Assembly: GCF_003710905.1 (NCBI RefSeq)
Contig: NZ_RHHV01000023.1
Span: 110,887-174,886 of the forward strand
Reading direction: 5' to 3'
DNA: 64,000 bases
Origin: Brevibacillus parabrevis
GTDB lineage: Bacteria; Bacillota; Bacilli; Brevibacillales; Brevibacillaceae
The translations under genes and the position numbers were made by a program. The notes under the pieces were generated by a model. The model was given only the letters and a program-made list of their open reading frames with translations, was not told the DNA's origin and searched no databases. Shown here in pieces: positions 1 to 8,382 of the stretch (its first letter is position 1; each line of letters opens with the position of its first letter).

Positions 1-1
1 G

Positions 2-1537
2 CGGTTTCTCGGGGAAAAGCGCCCGATTTCCTCTGTCATGTACAACACGTACCTGGGAACCAAGCTCATCCTGGAAAGCTTGCTGGACACAAAAAGCATT
101 AGCCACCGGGACATTGTGAAGCAGATCAAGGGCCGCACATTCCCGACCGTATGCGGCCCGATGGCGCTGGACACCTCTGATCGCCATCTGTCCAGACCCG
201 TCAAAATCGGCAAATCGCTCCCCAACGGACAATTCGAGATCGTGTGGGATTCCAAGCGCAGCATCTCGCCTGCTCCCTTCCTGACAGATACGAAGCTTCC
301 TGGCGCTTTGCCTGAAACGGTCTTGAACGGTTGGAGCCGGATCAGCGACGAAGCGCTTATCGTGGCCACCATGGACGGCTTGATCGTCTACATGAGCGAG
401 CAGGCATCTGCTTTGACGCAGCTCTCCCCTGGTCAAACGGTGGCAAAAAACAACTGGGCTGACCTCTCTTCCCGCTATGAGGTGACATGCTCCGAGCAAG
501 CGCCTTATCTTTTTTACTTGTTGAAAGCGAAAGCAAGAGCGACACCCACCGTTCAGCTTGCCAGTCCTGCCGCTTCCTTTGGCCGCGTGCGAACATCCCA
601 TCCCGGCTACCAAGCGGAGCTGAATGTCGCTCGTCTGGCGGCGGAATCGCAAGCCAATGTGCTTATTTTGGGCGAAACGGGAACAGGCAAGGAAGTTTTG
701 GCCGAAGCGATTCACCGGGAAAGCGAGCGCCGCCACGGTCCTTTTCTTGCGATAAACGCTGCCTCGCTGCCGCGGGATTTGATCGCCAGCGAGCTGTTCG
801 GGTTTGTCGACGGGGCATTTACAGGAGCAAAAAAGGGCGGGGCGATCGGCAAATTTGAGGCGGCCAACAACGGAACGATTTTTCTCGACGAAATTGGCGA
901 CATGCCGCTTGACTTGCAGGCTGTCCTGCTTCGCGTCATCGAATCGAGAAAGATCGTCCGCCTTGGCGATACAAAGGAACGAGCCATAAACGTCCGCATC
1001 ATCGCCGCCACCAACCGCAATCTGCTGCAAGCCGTGGCGAATGGCGATACGTTCCGGGCCGATTTGTTTTACCGTTTGAACGTGCTGTCCATCACCATTC
1101 CGCCGCTGCGCGAGCGCAGCGAAGATATCCGGCAGCTCGCCCAGCAATTCCTGCACGACTTGTGTGCCCTTTACGGCAACGGGCCACATCTCATCGAAAA
1201 GGCAGCCTGGAATGCCCTCTTAGACTACCAGTGGCCGGGAAATGTACGCGAGCTGCGCAATGTCGTGGAACGGGCTTTTTTGTTAGCCAAAAGAGCAGGC
1301 GAACCGATTCGCCCGGAACACTTGCCCAGCCAGATTCGCGAAGATGTTCCCCTCCCGTCCGCTTCTCCTTTTTCCTTGAAAAAGCTGGAGCAAAAAGTGA
1401 TCGAAGAAGCCCTGCAAAAATCGCCCAACGTGGAAGCGGCCGCGCAAATGCTCGGTATCGCCCGCAGCACCTTGTATCGAAAAATAAAAGAAGGCACAAA
1501 AAAACTGCCGGAAAATCCGGCAGCCAAGGAACCCTAA
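2..1537 (+). CDS. sigma-54-dependent transcriptional activator (5' end outside window)
   Basis: An enhancer-binding activator of sigma-54 RNA polymerase. The reading frame is open from the first bases, so the gene probably starts before the window; the first ATG inside is at 38 and gives 499 residues. Counting from that Met, a PAS-like region lies near 100-150. The AAA+ domain follows, with Walker A GETGTGKE near 212, the sigma-54 contact loop GAFTGA near 259 and the Walker B region FLDEIGD near 283. A Fis-type helix-turn-helix (AAAQMLGIARSTLYRKI) ends the protein. The AAA+ and DNA-binding parts are complete. Its target is not evident, since the next gene converges on it. The last codons contain the minus-strand terminator of the nitroreductase. 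Confidence 0.9.
   Translation, partial: RFLGEKRPISSVMYNTYLGTKLILESLLDTKSISHRDIVKQIKGRTFPTVCGPMALDTSDRHLSRPVKIGKSLPNGQFEIVWDSKRSISPAPFLTDTKLPGALPETVLNGWSRISDEALIVATMDGLIVYMSEQASALTQLSPGQTVAKNNWADLSSRYEVTCSEQAPYLFYLLKAKARATPTVQLASPAASFGRVRTSHPGYQAELNVARLAAESQANVLILGETGTGKEVLAEAIHRESERRHGPFLAINAASLPRDLIASELFGFVDGAFTGAKKGGAIGKFEAANNGTIFLDEIGDMPLDLQAVLLRVIESRKIVRLGDTKERAINVRIIAATNRNLLQAVANGDTFRADLFYRLNVLSITIPPLRERSEDIRQLAQQFLHDLCALYGNGPHLIEKAAWNALLDYQWPGNVRELRNVVERAFLLAKRAGEPIRPEHLPSQIREDVPLPSASPFSLKKLEQKVIEEALQKSPNVEAAAQMLGIARSTLYRKIKEGTKKLPENPAAKEP
1498..1523 (-). terminator. Rho-independent terminator of the nitroreductase gene, inside the opposing CDS
   Basis: On the minus strand an 8-bp stem (CTGCCGGA, 3-nt loop, TCCGGCAG) is followed by seven T. 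It lies wholly within the last codons of the convergent activator gene. Confidence 0.8.
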
Positions 1538-1544
1538 GTAAACA

Positions 1545-2177
1545 TTAGAAGCTGTTCGTGATCACGAGTTCATCCAGTCCGAAGCGGGTAGTTGGGTACG
1601 CCTGCACACTCGCTGTTCCGATGGTGAGCATCAAGGTCGGCAAATAACGCGATGGGATGTTCAGCTCTTTGATCAGCGCATCGCGGTTGTATCCGCCCAT
1701 TGGGCATGTGTCATAGCCTTTTGCTTTTGCTGCCAGCATGAGCTGCATAGCGGCATAGGAAGAGTTGCGGATGGCCTCGTCACGGGCGATCTCAGGGTTG
1801 TTTTTGTAAGCCCCTTCGATTTGTCCGATCAAGGTGTCGCGTACTTCCTGGGTGACGTAGCCTTTTTCCAGCGCGGCGTCATAAATCGTATAGGCGGACT
1901 TGTTTGCTTCCAAATCGCCCAAGATGATGATGGTCGCGTAAGCATCCACAACCTGCTGCTGACCGTAAGCGATTGGCAGCAGCTTTTCCTTGATCGCCGG
2001 GTCGGTTACGACGAGAAAACGCCAATGTTGCAAATTCCAGGAAGACGGAGCGCTGGCTGCGAGACGCAAAATCTCATTCAGCTCTCCTTGGGGAATCGTT
2101 GCATTCGGATCGTATTTGCGTACGCTGTGGCGTGCTTCCATCACCTGTTCAGCGGTCATTTTCAATTCTGTGTTCAT
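1545..2177 (-). CDS. nitroreductase family protein (YodC/YdgI-like)
   Basis: A 210-residue FMN-dependent NAD(P)H nitroreductase-fold enzyme, likely reducing quinones or nitro compounds in the cytosol. The N-terminal RHSVRKYD motif and the following SAPSSWNLQHWRF stretch are the usual FMN-binding signatures, and PMGGYNRD is the second conserved block. Length fits the YodC/YdgI type. The start is the second ATG of ATGAGTATG, because GAGGAG lies 7-8 nt ahead of it and abuts the first ATG. Longer upstream reading frames lack a ribosome site. The promoter carries a YodB-like dyad, which suggests induction by electrophiles. It is monocistronic, with its own terminator. Confidence 0.85.
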   Translation of the reverse strand: MNTELKMTAEQVMEARHSVRKYDPNATIPQGELNEILRLAASAPSSWNLQHWRFLVVTDPAIKEKLLPIAYGQQQVVDAYATIIILGDLEANKSAYTIYDAALEKGYVTQEVRDTLIGQIEGAYKNNPEIARDEAIRNSSYAAMQLMLAAKAKGYDTCPMGGYNRDALIKELNIPSRYLPTLMLTIGTASVQAYPTTRFGLDELVITNSF

Positions 2178-2214
2178 ACTCATTCTCCTCTCAGTATTGA
2201 AATACCCTTGTTGA

Positions 2215-2244
2215 AGTATATAACTTACTTTAATATAGTTACAA
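2215..2244 (-). promoter_or_regulatory. nitroreductase promoter with YodB/HxlR-like operator
   Basis: On the minus strand TTGTAA (-35, 2239-2244) and TATACT (-10, 2215-2220) are 18 bp apart, about 31 nt before the ribosome site region. The spacer is a dyad with arms TAACT/AGTTA (2221-2241). It includes AACT-N7-AGTA, one mismatch from the TACT-N7-AGTA box I recall for B. subtilis YodB, a repressor of the yodC nitroreductase. Confidence 0.55.
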
Positions 2245-2311
2245 ACATTATTCAATCATTTTTTCTTACACTTTACCGCTTTTCATCCCCTATTGTTTGG
2301 AGGCGCTTCGT

Positions 2312-3067
2312 TTGAAATACACGGATAACATTGTCATCGTCACTGGCGGCGGTCAAGGCATCGGTTTGGCTGTCGCCTCCATGTACGCAGCTCACGGCGC
2401 TCACGTCGTCATCGCGGAGCAAAATCCCGCAGCAGGCGAAGCCACTGTCGAAAAAATAAACGCTGCCCGAGATACTCCCGGAACGGCTTTATTTGTCCAA
2501 ACAGACGTAAGCTCGCCCGAGCAGATCGAGCAACTGATGCAAACAGTCGACTCCCGCTGGGGGCGTCTCGATGTGCTGATCAACAACGCTGGCCTGTCCG
2601 TCTGGGAATCGCCTTACGACTTGGCTGTCGACGCATGGGATCGCATCTTGAACACCAACCTGCGCAGCGTCTTTCTCGCTTCGCGGGAAGCAGCCAAAAT
2701 CATGCGTCGCAACGGCGGCGGCGCCATCGTCAACCTCGCTTCTACAAGAGCGCATATGTCCGAGCCGCACTCCGAAGCATACGCCGCTTCCAAAGGGGGC
2801 ATTCTCGCACTCACCCACGCTTTGGGCGTGTCGCTTGGACCTGACGGAATACGCGTGAACGCCATATCACCGGGCTGGATCGAAAATGGCGATTACTCCG
2901 CCCTGCGCCCGCAGGATCATGCGCAGCACCCGGCGGGACGGGTCGGCACTCCCGACGATATCGCCCGTGCCTGCCTCTTCTTGACGAGCAAGGACAACGA
3001 CTTCATTACTGGCACAGAGCTTGTCATCGATGGAGGCATGACGCGCAAAATGATTTACGAGCCATAA
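2312..3067 (+). CDS. short-chain dehydrogenase/reductase
   Basis: A 251-residue classical SDR oxidoreductase. The NAD(P)-binding motif TGGGQGIG is at residues 11-18, NNAG near 91, and the catalytic YxxxK (Tyr157, Lys161) follows the active-site Ser block NLAST. The C-terminal GTELVIDGG stretch is typical of the glucose-dehydrogenase/FabG-like group; the substrate cannot be told. The TTG at 2312 is chosen because GGAGG (2299-2303) lies 8 nt ahead. A TTG at 2297 is in frame but overlaps the ribosome site. It is divergent from the nitroreductase gene across about 130 bp. Confidence 0.85.
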   Translation: MKYTDNIVIVTGGGQGIGLAVASMYAAHGAHVVIAEQNPAAGEATVEKINAARDTPGTALFVQTDVSSPEQIEQLMQTVDSRWGRLDVLINNAGLSVWESPYDLAVDAWDRILNTNLRSVFLASREAAKIMRRNGGGAIVNLASTRAHMSEPHSEAYAASKGGILALTHALGVSLGPDGIRVNAISPGWIENGDYSALRPQDHAQHPAGRVGTPDDIARACLFLTSKDNDFITGTELVIDGGMTRKMIYEP

Positions 3068-3130
3068 AGCTAAACCAATGCCCCTCCTCCTGAATACTTT
3101 GTGGGTAACAAGAGATAAAGGAGGAGTTCG

Positions 3131-3235
3131 ATGTCTTTTGAAGAGGAAGACCTCAGGCTGCTTGCCCTCTGGCTGTTGGCGATCGGTTATTTGATTCTCG
3201 CCTTCACTGAGTTCGCCGCCCTTGGATATTGGTAA
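3131..3235 (+). CDS. 34-residue single-span membrane peptide, unknown
   Basis: A small ORF (ATG, 34 codons, TAA) with a very strong ribosome site (AAAGGAGGAG) 6-7 nt upstream. The product has an acidic start (FEEED), then a hydrophobic helix from about residue 9 to 32 ending in GYW. It follows the SDR gene by 63 bp and precedes a bidirectional terminator, so it may be the last gene of that transcript. I do not recognise a family. The ribosome site and clean hydrophobic segment argue that it is real. Confidence 0.6.
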   Translation: MSFEEEDLRLLALWLLAIGYLILAFTEFAALGYW

Positions 3236-3241
3236 ATAAGC

Positions 3242-3283
3242 AAAAAAGAGCCGCCCCCCTGCACGGGAAGCGGCTCTTTGTCT
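3242..3283. terminator. bidirectional Rho-independent terminator
   Basis: Inverted repeat AAAGAGCCGC / GCGGCTCTTT (3245-3254 and 3270-3279), with an A run on the left and a T run on the right. It serves the small plus-strand gene and the convergent oxidase operon. Confidence 0.85.
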
Positions 3284-3297
3284 TTGCCTTTGTATCA

Positions 3298-4971
3298 CTA
3301 CCAGGTTCGGAACGGAGGCGAGCCTGGCGCCTGATGCTGGATTTGCTCCATAATCGGGTAACCGTAGGCCAGAATGATCAGGAATGCAACCAGTCCGACC
3401 CATACAGGCCAACGCTCCAAAATGCGGGGAACTTCTTGCTTCGTTTCGGTTTCGGCAATCGGATATTCCGTATTGCCTTTTGGCGCGTAGAACGTCAAGT
3501 ACAGCAAAATGAGGATCAGCAGAACCGCCGACACAAACAGCAGTCCTCCACCAAAAGCCATGACGCGTTGGTAGTCCATCCAGCCGAGAGCGGTCGGATG
3601 ATCCATGTACGTCGTATAGTCTGTGCGGCGCGGCGCTCCTTGCAGCCCCATCGTATGCATCGCAAGCGACATCAGGAACATCCCGACAGCCCAGAATACC
3701 GTCTGCACCATACCCATCCGGTTGGCTATTTTGGTCAGTTTGCGTCCGGTCAAGGCAGGGATCAGCCAGAAGCTGACTCCGAAGAACGTGAGGGCAACTG
3801 CCGCCCCGACCGTGATGTGAAAGTGACCGGTTACCCAAATCGTATTGTGAATAACCGCGTTGATCTGGTTACTTGCGTTAATGATTCCGCCCGCTCCCCC
3901 AGGAATGAAGAACAGCATTCCGACAAATGGAGCGAAGAAGCGAACGTCAGTCCAAGGCAATTTTTTGAGCCAGCCGAACAGGCCGCTTCCGCCTTTTTTG
4001 CGTCCCGTCGTCTCGAAGACAGCGAACATCGAGAAGGCGGTCATCAGCGAAGGAATAACGACAATCAAGGTCAATACAACGTGAATCATTTTCCAGCCTG
4101 CGGAAATTCCCGGCTCCATCAACTGGTGGTGGAAGCCGACCGGAATCGAGAACAGCAACAGACAGATGAACGCAAGACGGCTTAACGAATCACTGAACAC
4201 ATGTCCGCCGATAATTCGCGGGATGCATACATACCAAGCCATGTAAGCAGGCATCAGCCAGAAGTACACAAGCGGGTGGCCGAAAAACCAGAACAGCGTA
4301 CGGCTGAGCATGATATTGATCGTCGGCACGAGTCCGAGTGACCACGGAATGAGTTGGAACAGTACCTCGACAGCTACCGGGAGAGTAGCGATAATCCACA
4401 TGACGTATGTGGTAACTCCCATGAACACGAACAGCGGAGACATTTTACCCGGATTTTCTTTTTTCCATTTGCGATAGCTGGCAAAAACCCCGAAGCCAGC
4501 CAGCCAGCTGCCCACGACGAGCAGGGCCGAACCGATGTAAAAGTATGGAGAAGCTTTTAACGGTGCGTAAAACGTGTACAAGACCGAAGCTTCGTTCATC
4601 ACGATCGTGACGACCGCCATCAGCGTTCCCGTCACCATGAGAATCCAGCCTGCCCAACCAAATTTCAGCGCTGCTCCGTGCAAGGAGCCGCCTGTCGTTC
4701 GGGCAACACCTGAGAAAATAAAGCCGACGATAAAGAACGTGGTAAAAATGAGTGCCATCAATACGCCATGAGCCGTTAAAATTTGATAGTAGTTCGTCCA
4801 GCTTGGCAGCTCAATAATACCGCCGCGAACCATCCCTTGGAGCATACCTGCCAATGCTGCCAGCCCAAAAGCCGCATACGCCACCCAGACATAAGCCAGA
4901 CTCAGTGTGGCTGCAGAACGCTGTATCGGAGTGTGAGGAATTGCTTCATCCAATTTTCTTGCGATGACCAT
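3298..4971 (-). CDS. cbaA: ba3-type cytochrome c oxidase subunit I
   Basis: The catalytic subunit of a family-B heme-copper oxidase in the cytoplasmic membrane; it carries the hemes and CuB and reduces oxygen to water. The 557-residue protein has about 13 hydrophobic segments. The conserved AHGVLMAL stretch holds a heme ligand His. GHPLVYFWLMPAY carries a CuB ligand and lacks the Glu of A-type oxidases (GHPEVY), which marks the B family. GHFHITVG and MHTMGLQGAPRR hold the further heme and Arg residues. It is the last gene of a three-gene operon, 16 bp after subunit II. Family assignment is confident; the donor cytochrome is not visible here. Confidence 0.93.
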   Translation of the reverse strand: MVIARKLDEAIPHTPIQRSAATLSLAYVWVAYAAFGLAALAGMLQGMVRGGIIELPSWTNYYQILTAHGVLMALIFTTFFIVGFIFSGVARTTGGSLHGAALKFGWAGWILMVTGTLMAVVTIVMNEASVLYTFYAPLKASPYFYIGSALLVVGSWLAGFGVFASYRKWKKENPGKMSPLFVFMGVTTYVMWIIATLPVAVEVLFQLIPWSLGLVPTINIMLSRTLFWFFGHPLVYFWLMPAYMAWYVCIPRIIGGHVFSDSLSRLAFICLLLFSIPVGFHHQLMEPGISAGWKMIHVVLTLIVVIPSLMTAFSMFAVFETTGRKKGGSGLFGWLKKLPWTDVRFFAPFVGMLFFIPGGAGGIINASNQINAVIHNTIWVTGHFHITVGAAVALTFFGVSFWLIPALTGRKLTKIANRMGMVQTVFWAVGMFLMSLAMHTMGLQGAPRRTDYTTYMDHPTALGWMDYQRVMAFGGGLLFVSAVLLILILLYLTFYAPKGNTEYPIAETETKQEVPRILERWPVWVGLVAFLIILAYGYPIMEQIQHQAPGSPPFRTW

Positions 4972-4987
4972 TAAGGTTCACCTACCT

Positions 4988-5455
4988 TTATTTCACAATA
5001 ATTGTGGTTGCCATCACCTGATGGCCTGCGCCACAGTATTCGTTGCAAAGGATCAGGTATTCACCTGGCTTGTCAAACGTATGGGTAGCCGAGCTGATGT
5101 GCCCTGGCAAAACCATGAAGTTGATGTTTGTTTCCGGAATCTGGAATCCGTGAACAACGTCCGGACTTGTTACATGAAAATTGATGGTGGAACCCGCCGG
5201 AACCTCCATCTTTGTCGGTGAGAAACCAAAGGCAAACGCCGTCATGTAAGCGTCGTACTCCTTGTCTCCCACTTGCTTCAAGCCTGGTTTATCAAAGGGA
5301 GGAGTCTCCATCACTTTTTCCGGATCGATCATTTCCATATTGCTTGGCGGAGCCATCCCCATCGCAAACGCGTTGACACACAACAACACGATAAACAGCG
5401 CCAATCCGCCTGCACCAAGCATCAGCCATATTTTTTCATAACGGTGCAAATGCAT
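4988..5455 (-). CDS. cbaB: ba3-type cytochrome c oxidase subunit II (CuA)
   Basis: The 155-residue CuA-bearing subunit, which accepts electrons from cytochrome c at the outer membrane face. One N-terminal transmembrane helix (about residues 9-32) anchors a cupredoxin domain. CuA ligands are complete: His in VVHGF, then C-x3-C-x3-H-x2-M in CNEYCGAGHQVM (Cys137, Cys141, His145, Met148). The short length is typical of the B family. It lies between the small subunit (24 bp upstream) and subunit I. Confidence 0.93.
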   Translation of the reverse strand: MHLHRYEKIWLMLGAGGLALFIVLLCVNAFAMGMAPPSNMEMIDPEKVMETPPFDKPGLKQVGDKEYDAYMTAFAFGFSPTKMEVPAGSTINFHVTSPDVVHGFQIPETNINFMVLPGHISSATHTFDKPGEYLILCNEYCGAGHQVMATTIIVK

Positions 5456-5479
5456 ACGTATCCTCCTTCTCTTCCTCTA

Positions 5480-5647
5480 TTACGCCCGTTCCAGGAAAAG
5501 CCCGAATACACCTAGCCAGCCAACGAGAATGATGCCTCCCACAATTAGCACAGCAGCAAACGTTCCTTTGAGCTCTTCTTTCTCTGGTTGTGTCTTTTTT
5601 TCTTTTGACTTTTTGTTTTGCTCCAATTTGTCGATTTGCGTCTCCAT
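5480..5647 (-). CDS. cytochrome c oxidase subunit IIa (small, single helix)
   Basis: A 55-residue protein, first gene of the oxidase operon. A charged, lysine/glutamate-rich N-terminus (residues 1-27) is followed by one transmembrane helix (about 29-52, with GWLGVFGLFL) and ends ERA. The layout matches the single-helix subunit IIa that completes the subunit II fold in ba3 oxidases. The ATG at 5647 has AAAGGAGA ahead of it. Assignment rests on position, length and the GxLGVFxLFL-like helix. Confidence 0.75.
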   Translation of the reverse strand: METQIDKLEQNKKSKEKKTQPEKEELKGTFAAVLIVGGIILVGWLGVFGLFLERA

Positions 5648-5702
5648 CGCACTTTTCTCCTTTCTGTGTGCCGCGCAGGCGCATCACATCTATCACGCCT
5701 TC

Positions 5703-5769
5703 ATTCTACCCTTGGGACCAGTTGGAAGTAATTCGGGGAAATCCCCTAAAATGGTCCGGGAAAATCCCC
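5703..5769 (-). promoter_or_regulatory. oxidase operon promoter with two GGG-N4/5-CCC palindromes
   Basis: On the minus strand the -10 is TAGAAT (5703-5708); the matching -35 (TTACTT) is poor, so an activator is expected. Two palindromes lie upstream: GGGGAAATCCCC (5735-5746) and GGGAAAATCCCC (5758-5769). Their centres are 23 bp apart, roughly at -45 and -68 from the predicted start. They resemble the TAGGG-N4-CCCTA site recalled for staphylococcal NreC; an NreC homologue is encoded 2 kb away. Confidence 0.6.
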
Positions 5770-5821
5770 ATTCTGACTCATTCACGACACAATTCCGACA
5801 TAATATCCGCCACATTTTCGA

Positions 5822-5856
5822 CAAAAAAGCCGAATGCTGCAAGAGCAATCGGCTTT
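5822..5856 (-). terminator. Rho-independent terminator
   Basis: On the minus strand the stem AAAGCCGA / TCGGCTTT is followed by a T run. It ends the YcdB/YcdC-domain gene and insulates the oxidase operon promoter. Confidence 0.75.
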
Positions 5857-5865
5857 GGGGCACGT

Positions 5866-7566
5866 TTAGCGATATTTGACTGTAATGATTTTTCCCGTAG
5901 TGGCGTCAATAAAGCGGTAGCTGTTCTTCTCTTTTGTCTGGTAGATCAACTGCGGTTCAGGCGCCCGCTGTCCTTCGTATTGGTCCCAGTAATAGTTCAG
6001 TTCCAGCTCTACTTCCTGCTGATACGCTTCTTTGGCTTCTTGCTCGCTCACGATCTTGCCCGCGTCTGGCAAAACGATGCCCGGCTGGATCGGATGAAGG
6101 TTCAGCCCTGCGATCGCCCCCGTCTCCTTGTTTATCTCCACTCCATAAAATTCGTCTGACACAGGAATCCCGTCGCGTTTGCCCTGGAAGTGGAACGAAT
6201 ACTCCTGAGGTTCATCCTGTTTGTGCAGCTTGCTCTTGTCTACCCAATCGGGGATTTCCGCTTCATCCGTTCGCACGAAAAGCGTCAGCTCGGCAAGCGA
6301 TGGATCAACATACGGTTCCAATGCTGCAATCGCCTTTTTCTTTGCTTCCTCAATGCTGATTGTCTTCCCCTGTTTCCGCCCGTCCGGCAAATGCAGATTG
6401 AAACCGATCAGGCGGTCACTCACAGCGTCAGTCGTAAGCGAAATGCTGTCAAAGGACGAGGCACTCTTGCCGGAAAAGTTCAACCAATGATACGATTCGA
6501 TTTGCTGAAGTCCATCCGTCAAGTTTTCCTTATGATCATCGTATTCAAAGTCAGCACCTGCGACATCAATGCCAAACTGCTCCTTCAGCCATTGCTCGCC
6601 CTCTGCTTTGGATGCGATTTTGACAGACTTCCCTTCGCCTTTCACTCGCACGCTTTGTTGCTCCGGTATTTTGTCCTCTCCCACTACCTTGCCTGTCACG
6701 GCGTCAATTCCGAATGGCTCGTTAGCCTGATAAATCAGCATCGGCTTTTTCTCGGACGGTCTTCCCGGCCCGGCATACGCTGTCGGTTGTTCAGCAACGT
6801 ACTCCAGCTGCATTTTCAACTGCTCCTGATACAGCTGCTTCGCTTTTTCCGGCGAGATCGCTTTTTCTGGGGCGGGCCACTTGGTCTCGTCAGGCTGAAT
6901 TTGGCGGTAAGCGTCGTAGCGAACAATATGTCCGGCATGGTCAACAGATACAACGAGAGAGTAGTCGTTCAGCGGAATCTCATTGATCAGGGTTTGGTAA
7001 TAGACGCTCGACCTCGCCCACTCGATCATTTTGCCTGTTTCTCCGCTCCCCCTTCCGGCCTTCCCTCTGCCCATTGCCTGCGACTGTTTCAGAGAACTGG
7101 TTTCTTTTCCGAGCCATTTGTGCAGAAATTCGTCCGCTTTTTCGCGTGCCAGCTTTTCGTCCGGATAATTGGCTGACGCCCAGTCCGGATTGCGAATATC
7201 CAGGAAAAGCAGTCGCCCTGTCTGCGCATCCAGTTCAATCGAGGCAGTCGCATATTCGGTGCGATTTTTTTCTGCCCCTGTCTCTGGCCTGTTTGTCAGC
7301 ATCACGTTCCAGACCGGATTCGGGTAGTCGCGGAAGTTGTTTTCTTTCAAAAACTTCTCTTCCAGGCGAAGTGTCTTTAATTCCGGCATCTGCTCGAACA
7401 GCTTGTCCAACGAGCTTTGCACTTCTTTTGAAATTTCACTCTTTTTCGCCTGTTGTTCTTTTGCTATATTGGCTGCTTCTGCCCGCGAAGTTTCCGTCCA
7501 CATTGGCGTTGCAGCCAGCAAGCATGCCGCCACAATCGTCATGACCGACTGATTGATTCTTTTCAT
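5866..7566 (-). CDS. secreted YcdB/YcdC-domain (PepSY-like repeat) protein
   Basis: A 566-residue exported protein. An N-terminal signal peptide (MKRINQ, hydrophobic core, likely cleavage near residue 32 after SRAEA) precedes two or three copies of a PepSY-like module. These show pairs such as 'DAQTGRLLFLDIRN', 'DAVTGKVVGEDKI', 'NKETGAIAGLNLHP' and the final 'DATTGKIITVKYR', each preceded by ISxEEAKxxA-like helices. This pattern matches the YcdB/YcdC repeat family of Bacillus, whose role is unknown. TGGAGG sits 7 nt before the ATG. It lies between nreBC and the oxidase operon on the same strand, with its own terminator. Confidence 0.7.
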   Translation of the reverse strand: MKRINQSVMTIVAACLLAATPMWTETSRAEAANIAKEQQAKKSEISKEVQSSLDKLFEQMPELKTLRLEEKFLKENNFRDYPNPVWNVMLTNRPETGAEKNRTEYATASIELDAQTGRLLFLDIRNPDWASANYPDEKLAREKADEFLHKWLGKETSSLKQSQAMGRGKAGRGSGETGKMIEWARSSVYYQTLINEIPLNDYSLVVSVDHAGHIVRYDAYRQIQPDETKWPAPEKAISPEKAKQLYQEQLKMQLEYVAEQPTAYAGPGRPSEKKPMLIYQANEPFGIDAVTGKVVGEDKIPEQQSVRVKGEGKSVKIASKAEGEQWLKEQFGIDVAGADFEYDDHKENLTDGLQQIESYHWLNFSGKSASSFDSISLTTDAVSDRLIGFNLHLPDGRKQGKTISIEEAKKKAIAALEPYVDPSLAELTLFVRTDEAEIPDWVDKSKLHKQDEPQEYSFHFQGKRDGIPVSDEFYGVEINKETGAIAGLNLHPIQPGIVLPDAGKIVSEQEAKEAYQQEVELELNYYWDQYEGQRAPEPQLIYQTKEKNSYRFIDATTGKIITVKYR

Positions 7567-7670
7567 CTCGCGCCTCCAAAGTAACTGGATTATTTTTACA
7601 CATAAGTAATGACGAGACGAACGGGCACATGGTTACATAATATTCCATTCCTGTCCAAAATCTTCGGAAT

Positions 7671-7705
7671 AAAAAAACACGCCCTCAAACAGCTGCAAGG
7701 ACGTG
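7671..7705 (-). terminator. Rho-independent terminator after nreC
   Basis: On the minus strand the stem CACGTCC / GGGCGTG (one G-T pair) is followed by seven T. Confidence 0.75.
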
Positions 7706-7725
7706 ATGAAAGCATTCGGTCTGGT

Positions 7726-8382
7726 TTACTCAAAGTCGAGCCAGCCTTTTTTGATCGCATACCGCACCAGATCAGGCCGCGTGCGCAAGTGCAGCTTTTC
7801 CATGATATGCGCCTTGTGCGACTCGACCGTCTTCACGGAAACGGTGAGCTGCTCCGCGATTTCTTTGTTGCTGAAACCTTTGGCGATCAGCACGAGCACT
7901 TCTTTTTCGCGCTCGGTCAAAATCTCGTACTTCGCCTGTTCCTCGCCGTTTTTGACCATCTGCAAAAATTCCTCAATCAGCGATTTCGTGGCCGATGGAT
8001 ACAAATAAGCCATACCGCTGTTGACGGAACGAATGGCAGCGATCAGATCGAGGTCAGGGGCGCTTTTCAAAATATATCCGGCAGCTCCAGCCTGCAGGAC
8101 ACGAAACAAATACTCCTCGTCGTCGTGCATCGTCAAAACGAGTACCTGTATGTCCGGTGCTGCTTCCTTCAATCTCGCTGTTGCCGTCAAGCCGTTCTCC
8201 CCTGGCGGCATGCTCAAATCCATCAACACCACGTTCGGGCGGATTTCCAGCGCTTTTTCGCAAGCTTCCTTGCCGTCAGCTGCATAGCCGACAACATCCA
8301 TGTCCTCCTGGGCATTGATCAGCATTCCCAGCCCGGACCGTACAATCGCGTGATCGTCAGCGATCAGCACGCGAATGGTCAT
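7726..8382 (-). CDS. nreC: NarL/LuxR-family response regulator, NreC-like
   Basis: A 218-residue DNA-binding response regulator. The receiver domain (residues 1-120) has the acidic pair DD, phosphoacceptor Asp55 in LMDLSMPPGENG, and the Lys in GYILKSAPD. The C-terminal LuxR helix-turn-helix holds LTEREKEVLVLIAKG and SNKEIAEQLTVSVKTVESH. Length and these blocks closely resemble NreC of staphylococci, the regulator of nitrate/nitrite respiration under oxygen limitation. The start at 8382 has AAAGGAGGGG ahead and overlaps the kinase gene by 26 bp, so the two are translated together. Likely targets here are its own operon and the ba3 oxidase operon (shared palindromes). Confidence 0.88.
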   Translation of the reverse strand: MTIRVLIADDHAIVRSGLGMLINAQEDMDVVGYAADGKEACEKALEIRPNVVLMDLSMPPGENGLTATARLKEAAPDIQVLVLTMHDDEEYLFRVLQAGAAGYILKSAPDLDLIAAIRSVNSGMAYLYPSATKSLIEEFLQMVKNGEEQAKYEILTEREKEVLVLIAKGFSNKEIAEQLTVSVKTVESHKAHIMEKLHLRTRPDLVRYAIKKGWLDFE

